Assembly: GCF_030160115.1 (NCBI RefSeq)
Contig: NZ_BSNS01000002.1
Span: 124,001 to 188,000 of the forward strand
Source of the DNA: Devosia nitrariae
Lineage (GTDB): Bacteria > Pseudomonadota > Alphaproteobacteria > Rhizobiales > Devosiaceae
Direction of reading: 5' to 3'
Length of the DNA: 64,000 nt
Below, one piece after another: positions 18,470-25,362 of this stretch. Both the position numbers and the translations under genes were made by a program. The notes below the pieces were generated by a model. That model worked only from the letters and a program-made list of their open reading frames with translations. It was not told where the DNA came from and ran no database searches. The stretch's first letter is position 1. The number at the start of each line of letters is the position of its first letter.

Positions 18470-19423
18470 ATGACCTTGAAAAGACTGACGGGCGCATTGC
18501 TGGTGGCGAGCGCCCTGACCACGGGGGTGGCGAGCGCACAGGACGAGAGCGTGACCATCGGCGTCTCGATTCCGGCCGCAACGCATGGCTGGACGGGCGG
18601 GCTCAACTGGCACGCCCAGGAAGCCGAGAAGCGCATCGAAGAAGCGTATCCCAATATCGACATCGTGCTGGTCACCGCCGATAGCCCCGGCGACCAGGCA
18701 AGCGATATCGAAGACCTCATTTCTGTCCAGCAGATCGATGCACTCGTGGTGCTGCCGTTCGAATCCGATCCGTTGGTCGAGCCGGTTCGCCAGGCCAAGG
18801 AAGCGGGCGCCTTCATCACCGTGGTCGATCGCGGCCTGCCCGACACCACCATCCAAGACGTTTACGTTGCCGGCAACAACACCGAGCTCGGTGCCGTCTC
18901 GGCCGAATACTTCAAGAGCCGGCTGGACGAAGGCGACAACATCGTCATCCTGCGCGGTATCCCCACGGTCATCGACACCGAGCGGTTCGATGCATTCATG
19001 GCCGGCATCGAGGGATCGGGCATCAACGTGCTCGACAACGAGTTCGCCAACTGGAACCGCGACGACGGCTTCGAGGTGATGCAGGACTTCCTCTCCCGCT
19101 TCCCGGACATCGACGGCGTCTGGGCGCAGGACGATGACATCGCCATGGGCGTGGTGGAAGCCGTACGCCAGGCCGGCCGCGAGGACGAGATGTTCATCGT
19201 TGGCGGCGCCGGCATGAAGGACGTGATCCGCGGCATCATGGAGGGCGACGAGCTGATTCCGGTGGATGTCCTTTATCCACCTGCCATGATCGCCACCGCC
19301 ATGGATGTGACGGTCGCCAACTACACCTCCAATGGCCCGGTGCGCGGCGAATACATCCTCGGCGCACCGCTGGTGACGCCGGAGAACGCCGAGCAATTCT
19401 ACTTCCCCGACTCACCGTTCTGA
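18470..19423 (+). CDS. Sugar ABC importer, periplasmic binding protein (RbsB type)
   Basis: 317 residues. The signal peptide ends at about GVASA-QDE. The mature protein is a type I periplasmic binding fold (Peripla_BP_4) with VTIGVSIPAATHGWTGGL as first strand and loop, IDALVVLPFESDPL, a hinge crossing at VVDRGLPD, and WAQDDDIAMGVVEA in the second lobe. GGGAGGAC lies 8 nt before ATG 18470. It is the last gene of the operon, followed by a terminator at 19448. It delivers the sugar to the permease at 17384. Confidence 0.92.
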   Translation: MTLKRLTGALLVASALTTGVASAQDESVTIGVSIPAATHGWTGGLNWHAQEAEKRIEEAYPNIDIVLVTADSPGDQASDIEDLISVQQIDALVVLPFESDPLVEPVRQAKEAGAFITVVDRGLPDTTIQDVYVAGNNTELGAVSAEYFKSRLDEGDNIVILRGIPTVIDTERFDAFMAGIEGSGINVLDNEFANWNRDDGFEVMQDFLSRFPDIDGVWAQDDDIAMGVVEAVRQAGREDEMFIVGGAGMKDVIRGIMEGDELIPVDVLYPPAMIATAMDVTVANYTSNGPVRGEYILGAPLVTPENAEQFYFPDSPF

Positions 19424-19447
19424 GCGGGAGACGTCACTGACTCAAGG

Positions 19448-19477
19448 GGCGCTCGCGAGAGCGCCTCTTTTCATTTT
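19448..19477. terminator. Bidirectional hairpin terminator
   Basis: GGCGCTC (19448-19454), loop GCGA, GAGCGCC (19459-19465), then TCTTTTCATTTT on the plus strand. It lies between the stop of the sugar-binding protein and the stop of the convergent hisG, and can end transcripts from the left; the A-rich left flank is weak for the opposite direction. Confidence 0.8.
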
Positions 19478-19479
19478 CC

Positions 19480-20187
19480 TTATTCCAGTCCCACCGCCTC
19501 GAGCCGCTCCAGCAGCCCGTTGAGCAGGTCCTTGCGCTTGCCCGTCCAGCGGGCGGTACGCGAAACGATGAGGCAGGCCTCACTCTCGAGCAGGATGCCA
19601 TCCTCCAGTACGCGCAGCTGATTGGCGGCGAGGGTCGAGCCGGTCGTGGTGATGTCGACGATGATGTCGGCGACGCCCGAGGCCGGGGCGGCCTCGGTCG
19701 CCCCGAGACTTTCGACGATGCGGTATTCGGCGATGCCCGCCTTGGCGAAGTGCGACCGGGTGATGGTGACGTATTTTGTGGCTACCCGCATCCAGCGTTT
19801 GTGGCGCGAGCGGAAATCGGAAGCCACATCGGCGAGGTCGTGCATGTGGGTGACGTCGATCCAGGCGTCGGGCACGGCGACGACCACGTTCGCCTGCCCG
19901 AAACCGAGACCTCGGGCAATATGCACGCAGGCCGGGCCGCTTTCCGTGGTCTCATGGATGAGATCGCGTCCGGTGACGCCGATGTCGACGGTGCCGCGGA
20001 TCAGTTCGCGGGCGATCTCGGCGGCCGGAAAGAACCGCACAGTCACGTCCGGAACGCCCTCCACGGCGCCGAGGTAGGAACGTGCACCGCCGGGGCGCAG
20101 GATCGGCAGGCCCTGGTGCTCGAAGAACTGGCGTGTCAGTTCTTCGAGGCGCCCCTTGGAGGGCACGGCGAGGGTGAGACCGTTCAC
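19480..20187 (-). CDS. hisG: ATP phosphoribosyltransferase, short catalytic form
   Basis: 235 residues. First step of histidine synthesis: ATP plus PRPP to phosphoribosyl-ATP. It is the short HisG form (no C-terminal regulatory domain) that needs HisZ. It has LTLAVPSKGRLEELT at the start, DIGVTGRDLI, and the PRPP-binding VDITTTGSTLAANQL. GTG 20187 is chosen because its GTGA overlaps the hisZ stop by 4 bp; an upstream start would run into hisZ and adds 11 residues. Third gene of the hisS-hisZ-hisG operon. Confidence 0.94.
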   Translation of the reverse strand: MNGLTLAVPSKGRLEELTRQFFEHQGLPILRPGGARSYLGAVEGVPDVTVRFFPAAEIARELIRGTVDIGVTGRDLIHETTESGPACVHIARGLGFGQANVVVAVPDAWIDVTHMHDLADVASDFRSRHKRWMRVATKYVTITRSHFAKAGIAEYRIVESLGATEAAPASGVADIIVDITTTGSTLAANQLRVLEDGILLESEACLIVSRTARWTGKRKDLLNGLLERLEAVGLE

Positions 20188-21260
20188 TGGCGTGCCTCCG
20201 CTTCCAGCCGATCGACCCAAAGCGCGCAGCCTGAAGCCGCGACGGGCATGGTGGCGCCGAGACGTTCGAGCAGGCGGTCGTATTGGCCACCGGAGGCCAA
20301 CACCTCCCCTCCCCTGCCCGTCATCTCGAAAACGACGCCGGTATAGTAGTCGAGGCGGGGGGAGAAATCGGCCTCGAAGGTAATGTCCGTCTCCGGCCCG
20401 AGCGTCACCAGATGGCGCCGGAGTGTTGCGAGCGGTGCAGCGAGGTCGAGTCTATGGGCGTGCGCGAGCGCCTCTATGCGGGTCAGCGCTTGCATGGCCG
20501 GCCCGGAGATCGACAGATAGTCACGCAGTAGCTTGAGCGTCGCACCCGGCACATGAGCGGCGTCGAGCGCCTGCTGCTCGAGATAGCGGTCGGCGATCTC
20601 GTGCGGAGTACGGCCCTCGGAGAGACTAAGGCCGGCAGCAACCATCTGCTCGGTGATCTCGGCAATGAGTGCGGCGCGTGCCGGCTGCTCGGTGCGAGGC
20701 AGGTCGGGCGCCGCGTCGAGGCGGGCGAGCACGCGCTCGAGCGCTTCGGGGTGCCCGAAGCGATGGCGGATGCGCGGACGCCAGGGGTCGGGCATGTCGG
20801 CCTCGGCCAGAAGCGTTTCGAAGAGGCCAACGCCGCCGAGTCGGATCCTTGGGGACGCGACGCCGAAGATCGCCAGCGCATCGCGGGCGAAAGCAAGGAC
20901 TGCGTCGAGCGCCGCGTCAGCGTCGGGCTGGGCAAGGAGCTCGATCCCGGCCTGATCGAATTCGGCCGCTCCCTCCTCGCGCTGGCGGAAGATGGGTCCG
21001 AGATAGGCGAAGGCGGCCGGAGCGCCGACGCCATTACGGATATAGTCGGCAACGATCGGCAGGGTGAAATCGGGCCGCAGGCAATATTCTGCGCCGTCAT
21101 TGGCCATGGTCAGCAACAGGCGCCGGCCGAACTCCTCACCGGCCAGATCGAAATAAGGATCGGCAGGCAGGAGCAAAGGCGGGTTGACACGGATAGCTGG
21201 CCGGCCGGCAATCAAGGCCTCGAGCGCGGCGCGGCGGGTGGTTGCGTCTTGCACGGGCAT
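20184..21260 (-). CDS. hisZ: ATP phosphoribosyltransferase regulatory subunit
   Basis: 358 residues. HisZ is a HisRS catalytic-core homologue that no longer charges tRNA but binds HisG and confers histidine feedback. Seen here: class II core segments EYCLRPDFTLPIVADYI (motif 2 region without the full Arg set), FRQREEGAAEFDQAGIE, and the late LDYYTGVVFEM and GGQYDRLL. It overlaps hisG by 4 bp and follows hisS by 31 bp, so the three are one operon. It is a typical alphaproteobacterial HisZ, shorter than hisS because the anticodon domain is missing. Confidence 0.93.
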   Translation of the reverse strand: MPVQDATTRRAALEALIAGRPAIRVNPPLLLPADPYFDLAGEEFGRRLLLTMANDGAEYCLRPDFTLPIVADYIRNGVGAPAAFAYLGPIFRQREEGAAEFDQAGIELLAQPDADAALDAVLAFARDALAIFGVASPRIRLGGVGLFETLLAEADMPDPWRPRIRHRFGHPEALERVLARLDAAPDLPRTEQPARAALIAEITEQMVAAGLSLSEGRTPHEIADRYLEQQALDAAHVPGATLKLLRDYLSISGPAMQALTRIEALAHAHRLDLAAPLATLRRHLVTLGPETDITFEADFSPRLDYYTGVVFEMTGRGGEVLASGGQYDRLLERLGATMPVAASGCALWVDRLEAEARQ

Positions 21261-21291
21261 CGCTCACCCCCTCCCAGCGCGAGAAGTCACC

Positions 21292-22731
21292 TCAAGTCTG
21301 CCTTGCCAGCCATGCGGCAACGGCCGGCAGCGCCTTGATCTTTTCGACGATCTCGGAACGGGCGCACTCGAACTGGCCGGGGCGCTCGGTTTTCCATTCG
21401 ACGTTGTCGGTTATCGACTTGGCGGCCTCCTTGCCGGCGATCAGATCCTTGATCTGCACGACGCCGCGCGCCCGCTCGTCGCCACCCTCTATGATGACGG
21501 CGGGGGAATTGCGCTTGTCGGCGTAGGCAAGCTGCTTGCCGAAATTCTTGGTCTGGCCGAGGAACATCTCGGCGCGGATGCCGGCATTCCTGAGTTCTGA
21601 GACCATGGCCTGGTAGCCGGCGGTCTGGTCGCGATCCATGACAAGGACGACAACGGGGCCCATGGGTTCCTGCTGTCCAAGATTGCCAGTGAGTTTCAGA
21701 GCAGTGGCAAGGCGGGAAACGCCGATCGAGCATCCGGTCGCCGGCACCGGCTCGCGGCGGAAGCGCGAGACGAGGCCATCGTACCGTCCACCGCTGCCAA
21801 CAGAACCGAAGACGACCTGCTGGCCCTTTTCGTTGGTGACGGGAAAGGTCAGAACGACCTCGAAGACCGGTCCCGTATAGTATTCAAGCCCCCGCACGAT
21901 CGAAGGATCGATCTCGATCCGATCGTTCCCATATCCGGCGGAGAGGAAGAGCGCCTGCATCGCCCGCAGTTCTTCGACGCCCTCATTCTCGTCGGGCGTC
22001 TTGCCCGAAATGAAATCCAGAACGACTTGTTGCTGTGCGCCCGACAGTCCGGCGCCCTTGGTGAAATCGCCGCTTTCGTCCTTGCGGCCCTCGCCCAGCA
22101 GAAGCCTCACTCCCTCGATGCCGAACTTGTCGAGCTTGTCTATGGCGCGGAGCACGGCGAGCTTTTGCTCATAGCCGGTCACATCGGCGCTTTGGAGGAC
22201 GCCGTCGAGAACCTTTCGGTTGTTGACCTTGACGACATACTTGCCCGCAAGCCCCAGCGCGTCCATGACGTCGGCCAGCATCATGCACATCTCGGCATCT
22301 GCCTCGGGGCCGGGGGCACCGACGGTGTCGGCGTCGACCTGCATGAACTGGCGGAACCGCCCCGGTCCCGGCTTTTCGTTGCGGAAGACGTAGCCGGCGC
22401 GGTAGCTGCGGTAGGGCTTGGGCAGGGTTTCGTAGTTTTCGGCGAAGTAGCGGGCGAGCGGGGCTGTCAGGTCGTAGCGCAGCGACAGCCACTGCTCGTC
22501 GTCGTCCTGCAGCGAGAAAACGCCGGCATTGGGCCGGTCGGTGTCGGGCAGGAACTTGCCGAGCGCTTCGGTAAACTCGAACATCGGGGTTTCTACGGGA
22601 TCGAACCCGTAGCGCTCATAGACTGCCCTGATCTTTGCGATCATCTCATCGACCGCCGCGATCTCGCCCGCGGCGCGATCCTCGAAGCCGCGCGGCAGGC
22701 GCGGCGCGATGAGCTTTTGTTTGTCGTTCAT
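21292..22731 (-). CDS. hisS: Histidyl-tRNA synthetase, alphaproteobacterial divergent type
   Basis: 479 residues. Class II synthetase with motif 1 at the start (PRGFEDR), motif 2 [20 protein letters not shown], the histidine A block [11 protein letters not shown], motif 3 [11 protein letters not shown] followed by GCSIGVSRL, and a C-terminal anticodon-binding domain from about residue 385. The motif 2 loop ([20 protein letters not shown]) is the eukaryote-like form found in the alphaproteobacteria whose tRNA-His lacks G-1. That matches the tRNA-His gene at 28126. It is the first gene of the hisS-hisZ-hisG operon. The family A repeat lies 29 bp upstream of its start. Confidence 0.95.
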   Translation of the reverse strand: MNDKQKLIAPRLPRGFEDRAAGEIAAVDEMIAKIRAVYERYGFDPVETPMFEFTEALGKFLPDTDRPNAGVFSLQDDDEQWLSLRYDLTAPLARYFAENYETLPKPYRSYRAGYVFRNEKPGPGRFRQFMQVDADTVGAPGPEADAEMCMMLADVMDALGLAGKYVVKVNNRKVLDGVLQSADVTGYEQKLAVLRAIDKLDKFGIEGVRLLLGEGRKDESGDFTKGAGLSGAQQQVVLDFISGKTPDENEGVEELRAMQALFLSAGYGNDRIEIDPSIVRGLEYYTGPVFEVVLTFPVTNEKGQQVVFGSVGSGGRYDGLVSRFRREPVPATGCSIGVSRLATALKLTGNLGQQEPMGPVVVLVMDRDQTAGYQAMVSELRNAGIRAEMFLGQTKNFGKQLAYADKRNSPAVIIEGGDERARGVVQIKDLIAGKEAAKSITDNVEWKTERPGQFECARSEIVEKIKALPAVAAWLARQT

Positions 22732-22759
22732 TGGAAACGTCCTGAAATCGCGCCGTTCC

Positions 22760-22862
22760 TAACGCGCGATGCGATTTGGTTGAATCAAATCGCGCACTCT
22801 AGGTTTGTTGTCGCGGGATAGTATGCGAATAACCGGTTCCCACTTTTCCGCGTCCCGCTCTA
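22760..22862. repeat. Interspersed palindromic repeat, family A
   Basis: It opens TAACGCGCGATGCG, has the palindrome GATTTGGTTGAATCAAATC, then TTTGTTGTCGCGGGAT, a drifted TATGCGAATAACCGGTTCCC and CGTCCCGCTCTA. It lies upstream of hisS and downstream of the minus-strand 87-aa gene region. Confidence 0.85.
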
Positions 22863-22927
22863 GCGGATCGGCCAAGTCTGGGCAACAGGGAGCGGCTTTT
22901 CAGCCACTCCCTGCCGTGATGGTCGAC

Positions 22928-23191
22928 CTAGCCCTTCATGGCCATACCGAGGAGGATGAGGTCGTACATCCGCCGATCCTCCCATGTCATCTCCTCGACC
23001 GGGGGCAGGCCGAGGTCGGCCCGCAGGTATGCCGGCACGTCGGGCGGCCTCCGGGGACGCCAAAGCCAGGAAGAGAGGACAGCGCGTAGCGTTTCCAGGG
23101 CATTGCGCCGTTCGGGCACGCCCTCGCTGATCGACCAGCCATCGGTTGCGCGCAGCGCGAGGCTACGCGGATTTGCGTTTTCGAGAGTCAT
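22928..23191 (-). CDS. Conserved 87-aa hypothetical protein, tandem paralogue 1
   Basis: 87 residues, not recognised. It starts MTLENANPRSLALRATDGWS, has a basic, proline-rich middle (WRPRRPPDVP) and YLRADLGLPP. That ending is reminiscent of the LRDIGL motif of small DUF1127 proteins, which is a weak similarity only. A second copy at 23330-23593 is about three-quarters identical over the first 65 residues, then diverges completely. The conservation of protein frame against third-position changes supports real translation. Its leader contains AGGAG, a UUCG-capped hairpin and then the ATG; see 23203-23223. Confidence 0.55.
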   Translation of the reverse strand: MTLENANPRSLALRATDGWSISEGVPERRNALETLRAVLSSWLWRPRRPPDVPAYLRADLGLPPVEEMTWEDRRMYDLILLGMAMKG

Positions 23192-23202
23192 CTTGTTGTC
23201 AT

Positions 23203-23223
23203 CCGGACGCGCGAACGCGCCGG
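23203..23223 (-). promoter_or_regulatory. UUCG-capped hairpin between SD and start codon (copy 1)
   Basis: On the minus strand CCGGCGCG-TTCG-CGCG-T-CCGG folds into an 8-bp stem with one bulged T and a UUCG tetraloop. AGGAG (23228-23224) abuts it on the 5' side, and the ATG of the 87-aa gene is 11 nt beyond its 3' side. Folded, the SD and start would be about 11 nt apart; unfolded, 32. Confidence 0.55.
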
Positions 23224-23329
23224 CTCCTTTCTTGAGAGCAAGCGAGAGCCACCCGGCCGAGACATCGGCCGGAGCGGATCGGGCAGATCGGGAAAGACGG
23301 GGGAAGCCGAAGCTTCCTCCGTCAAACGA

Positions 23330-23593
23330 TCAGCGCTTGAGCCAGACGAGTGCGAGGAGCAGAAGGTCCGGCCGAACAACGCCGTATTCATGCTCCTCGA
23401 GAGGCGGCAGGCCGAGGTCGGCCCGCAGGTAGTCGGGCACGTCGGGCGGCCTCTTGGGGCGCCTCCGCCAGGAAAGAAGAGCTGCAAGCAGCTTTTCCAG
23501 GGCATTGCGCCGCCCGGGCGTACCTTCGCTGATCGACCAGCCATCGGTTGCGCGCAGCGCGAGGCCACGCGGATTTGCGTTTTTAAGAGTCAT
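23330..23593 (-). CDS. Conserved 87-aa hypothetical protein, tandem paralogue 2
   Basis: 87 residues, paralogue of the product of 22928-23191. The shared part is MTLKNANPRGLALRATDGWS through YLRADLGLPP; the last 20 residues (after GLPPLEE) are a different, hydrophobic tail (LLLLALVWLKR). The duplication includes the leader with the UUCG hairpin, but not the spacer between the genes. No known domain. Divergent tails on a conserved body suggest the copies have specialised. It may share a transcript with the possible leader peptide at 23758. Confidence 0.55.
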   Translation of the reverse strand: MTLKNANPRGLALRATDGWSISEGTPGRRNALEKLLAALLSWRRRPKRPPDVPDYLRADLGLPPLEEHEYGVVRPDLLLLALVWLKR

Positions 23594-23601
23594 TTTGTCG
23601 T

Positions 23602-23622
23602 CCGGACGCGCGAACGCGCCGG
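23602..23622 (-). promoter_or_regulatory. UUCG-capped hairpin between SD and start codon (copy 2)
   Basis: It is identical in sequence to the hairpin at 23203-23223. AGGAG (23627-23623) abuts the 5' side and ATG 23593 is 8 nt beyond the 3' side. The flanks beyond the SD differ between copies, so the SD, hairpin and start block is what has been kept. Confidence 0.55.
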
Positions 23623-23757
23623 CTCCTGAGGTTGGGTGGGTGAAGAGACGACGATGAAGCCCGGACGGAATCAGGCCGTGGCGGAATTCAGAACGTCGTC
23701 GGGTGGTGGAGGTGTCCGCGCTGAGAGTTCAGCGAACGAGCGCCGGGCGGCCGAGCG

Positions 23758-23820
23758 TTAATGTCGGCAGGTTGCGGCGTTGAAAGCACCCTTAAACGGA
23801 GCGTGCATAGAAATCTTCAT
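23758..23820 (-). CDS. Possible 20-aa leader peptide
   Basis: ATG 23820 is preceded by a perfect GGAGGAA five nt upstream, the best SD in this region. The product is 20 residues (MKISMHAPFK... ending CRH) and stops with TAA. No family is known. Its place at the head of the 87-aa paralogue unit, followed by GC-rich stems, suggests a leader peptide or tiny protein, but a random SD-ATG pairing cannot be excluded. Confidence 0.35.
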   Translation of the reverse strand: MKISMHAPFKGAFNAATCRH

Positions 23821-23864
23821 ATGGCTTCCTCCGTGGGTGCGGGTTGCGGACGGTGCGTAGCTAG

Positions 23865-23880
23865 CTCACGAAAGCGTGAG
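23865..23880. promoter_or_regulatory. Palindrome CTCACG-N4-CGTGAG
   Basis: A perfect 6-bp inverted repeat with a 4-base spacer, upstream of the leader ORF at 23820. It could be an operator or a 5'-UTR hairpin. On the minus strand TTGCAA lies directly before it and TAGCTA directly after it, 17 bp apart, so it might fill the spacer of a weak promoter. Confidence 0.35.
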
Positions 23881-23939
23881 TTGCAAGCCTAAATGCGGCG
23901 GGTTGTCGCAGCTTTTGTCAAGTGTTGCAGATCGGCAAC

Positions 23940-24560
23940 TCAAGTGCCGGGTCTGGTGAACGCAGCCCGCTGAGTCTCGACCTCGGCGCGACAGAAGCAG
24001 TCCTCGAAATGGTCGTTGACGAGGCCCATGGCCTGCATGAACGCATAGCAGGTGGTCGGACCGACGAAGGTGAAGCCGCGCTTGCGCAGGTCCTTACTCA
24101 TGGCCTTGGAGGCCTCGGTCTGCGGCATGGCGTGGACAACATCGCGGGTCACCAGCACAGGCCGGTCCTCGGGCCTTGGCTCGAAGCGCCAGAAATAGGT
24201 GGCAAGCGAGCCGAATTCCTTCTTCACCTCGAGGGCGCGGGACGCATTGTTGATGGTCGAGACGATCTTGCCGCGGTGGCGGATGATGCCGGCGTCCTGC
24301 AAGAGCCGGTCGATATCTGCATCGCCCATCATCGCAACGCGCGGGATGTCGAAGCCGAAGAAGACCTCGCGGAAACGCTCGCGTTTCCTGAGGACGGTGA
24401 TCCAGGATAGGCCCGACTGGAACCCTTCGAGGCAGATTTTCTCGAAGAGCCGGGTGTCGTCGGCGACGGGGCGGCCCCATTCGCTGTCGTGGTAGTGCCG
24501 GTAGAGCGGATCCGCGCCCGCCCAGGAGCAACGGGAAACATCGGCGGCAACTTCGCTCAT
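23940..24560 (-). CDS. tag: DNA-3-methyladenine glycosylase I
   Basis: 206 residues. Removes 3-methyladenine from alkylated DNA. Family landmarks: RCSWAGADPLYRHYHDSEWG at the N-terminus, LFEKICLEGFQSGLSW, the helix-hairpin-helix-like IIRHRGKIVSTINNA, and GFTFVGPTTCYAFMQAMGLV with the zinc ligands (Cys near the N-terminus, a His near the start and the C-terminal HFEDC..C group). ATG 24560 has GGAGG 6 nt upstream; the in-frame ATG 24575 does not. It is a stand-alone gene. Confidence 0.95.
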   Translation of the reverse strand: MSEVAADVSRCSWAGADPLYRHYHDSEWGRPVADDTRLFEKICLEGFQSGLSWITVLRKRERFREVFFGFDIPRVAMMGDADIDRLLQDAGIIRHRGKIVSTINNASRALEVKKEFGSLATYFWRFEPRPEDRPVLVTRDVVHAMPQTEASKAMSKDLRKRGFTFVGPTTCYAFMQAMGLVNDHFEDCFCRAEVETQRAAFTRPGT

Positions 24561-24677
24561 GGCATCCTCCGGCATGGGGGCGTCTTTAACGATCCGCTAA
24601 CCACACCGCTTCACGCCTTTTTTGGGCGGTTGAAGCGACACTGCGTGCGGATCGTCGCGTGGTTTGGGAACCTTCAG

Positions 24678-25301
24678 ATGTCACGTTGCAACGCTTTGCT
24701 CAAGAGCGCGAGCGCGCTTGCCGTTTCGCTCGTGCTTGCCGCGCCGGGGCTCGCCGCCGGGCTCACCGTCCCCGCCTATCTTCCACCGCCGGGCATTACG
24801 CTCACGCGCGCGGTGCCGCAGAACGCGCTGATGCTCCGGGCAAGCCAGCAAGTGCATCCGGCATACCTGCGCCAGATCGTCGACTACCCGACCAGCGAGC
24901 ACGCCGGCACCATCCTTGTCGATACGCGCACGCACTTCCTCTATTTCGTCCTCGGCAACGGACGCGCGCTGCGCTACGGCATCGGCGTGGCGCGGGCGGG
25001 GTTCGAGTGGCAAGGCACGCATCGGGTGACGCGGAAGGCCGAATGGCCGGGCTGGACACCGCCGGCCGAAATGCGCCAACGCCAGCCGGGGCTGCCGGCC
25101 CACATGCCGGGCGGGCCCGGCAATCCACTGGGTGCTCGGGCGCTCTATCTCGGTTCGACGCTCTACCGCATCCACGGCACCAACGAGCCCTGGACCATCG
25201 GTCACAACGTCTCCTCGGGCTGCATCCGCATGACCAACGACGATGTGATCGATCTTTACGCGCGGGTGAAACTTAACACGAAGGTGGTTGTCCTTTCCTA
25301 A
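24678..25301 (+). CDS. L,D-transpeptidase (YkuD family), secreted
   Basis: 207 residues. The signal peptide (SALAVSLVLAAPGLAAG) directs it to the periplasm. The YkuD domain occupies residues 75-207, with GTILVDTRTHFLYFVLGNGR, GTHRVTRKAEWPGWTPP and the catalytic motif RIHGTNEPWTIG...SSGCIRM, where His and Cys are the active pair. It makes 3-3 peptidoglycan cross-links or attaches proteins to the wall. ATG 24678 was chosen because the signal peptide starts there. Single gene, divergent from tag. Confidence 0.92.
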   Translation: MSRCNALLKSASALAVSLVLAAPGLAAGLTVPAYLPPPGITLTRAVPQNALMLRASQQVHPAYLRQIVDYPTSEHAGTILVDTRTHFLYFVLGNGRALRYGIGVARAGFEWQGTHRVTRKAEWPGWTPPAEMRQRQPGLPAHMPGGPGNPLGARALYLGSTLYRIHGTNEPWTIGHNVSSGCIRMTNDDVIDLYARVKLNTKVVVLS

Positions 25302-25362
25302 GGATTTTGCCGCACACTGCCGGCCACCTGGACTGGACCGGGTGGGGGTAGTCTGAAAACCT

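Larger units (their letters stand above)
23594..23939. other. 346-bp leader region of the 87-aa paralogues
   Basis: On the minus strand, in order: CTTGACA-like -35 candidate near 23920, the palindrome CTCACG-CTTT-CGTGAG (23880-23865), a GGAGGAA SD with a 20-codon ORF (23820-23758), a GC-rich stretch with several possible stems (23757-23630), then SD, hairpin and ATG of paralogue 2. No gene is seen on the plus strand. The arrangement looks like a regulated leader. Confidence 0.45.

Noticed and set aside
17630..19396. 588-codon open frame on the minus strand across the sugar permease and binding protein
   Set aside because: Shadow frame of a GC-rich operon; composition is typical of antisense translation.
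22928..23630. Repeat array (CRISPR-like) in the 23-kb region
   Set aside because: Only two long copies, with coding character and no short regular repeats or spacers.
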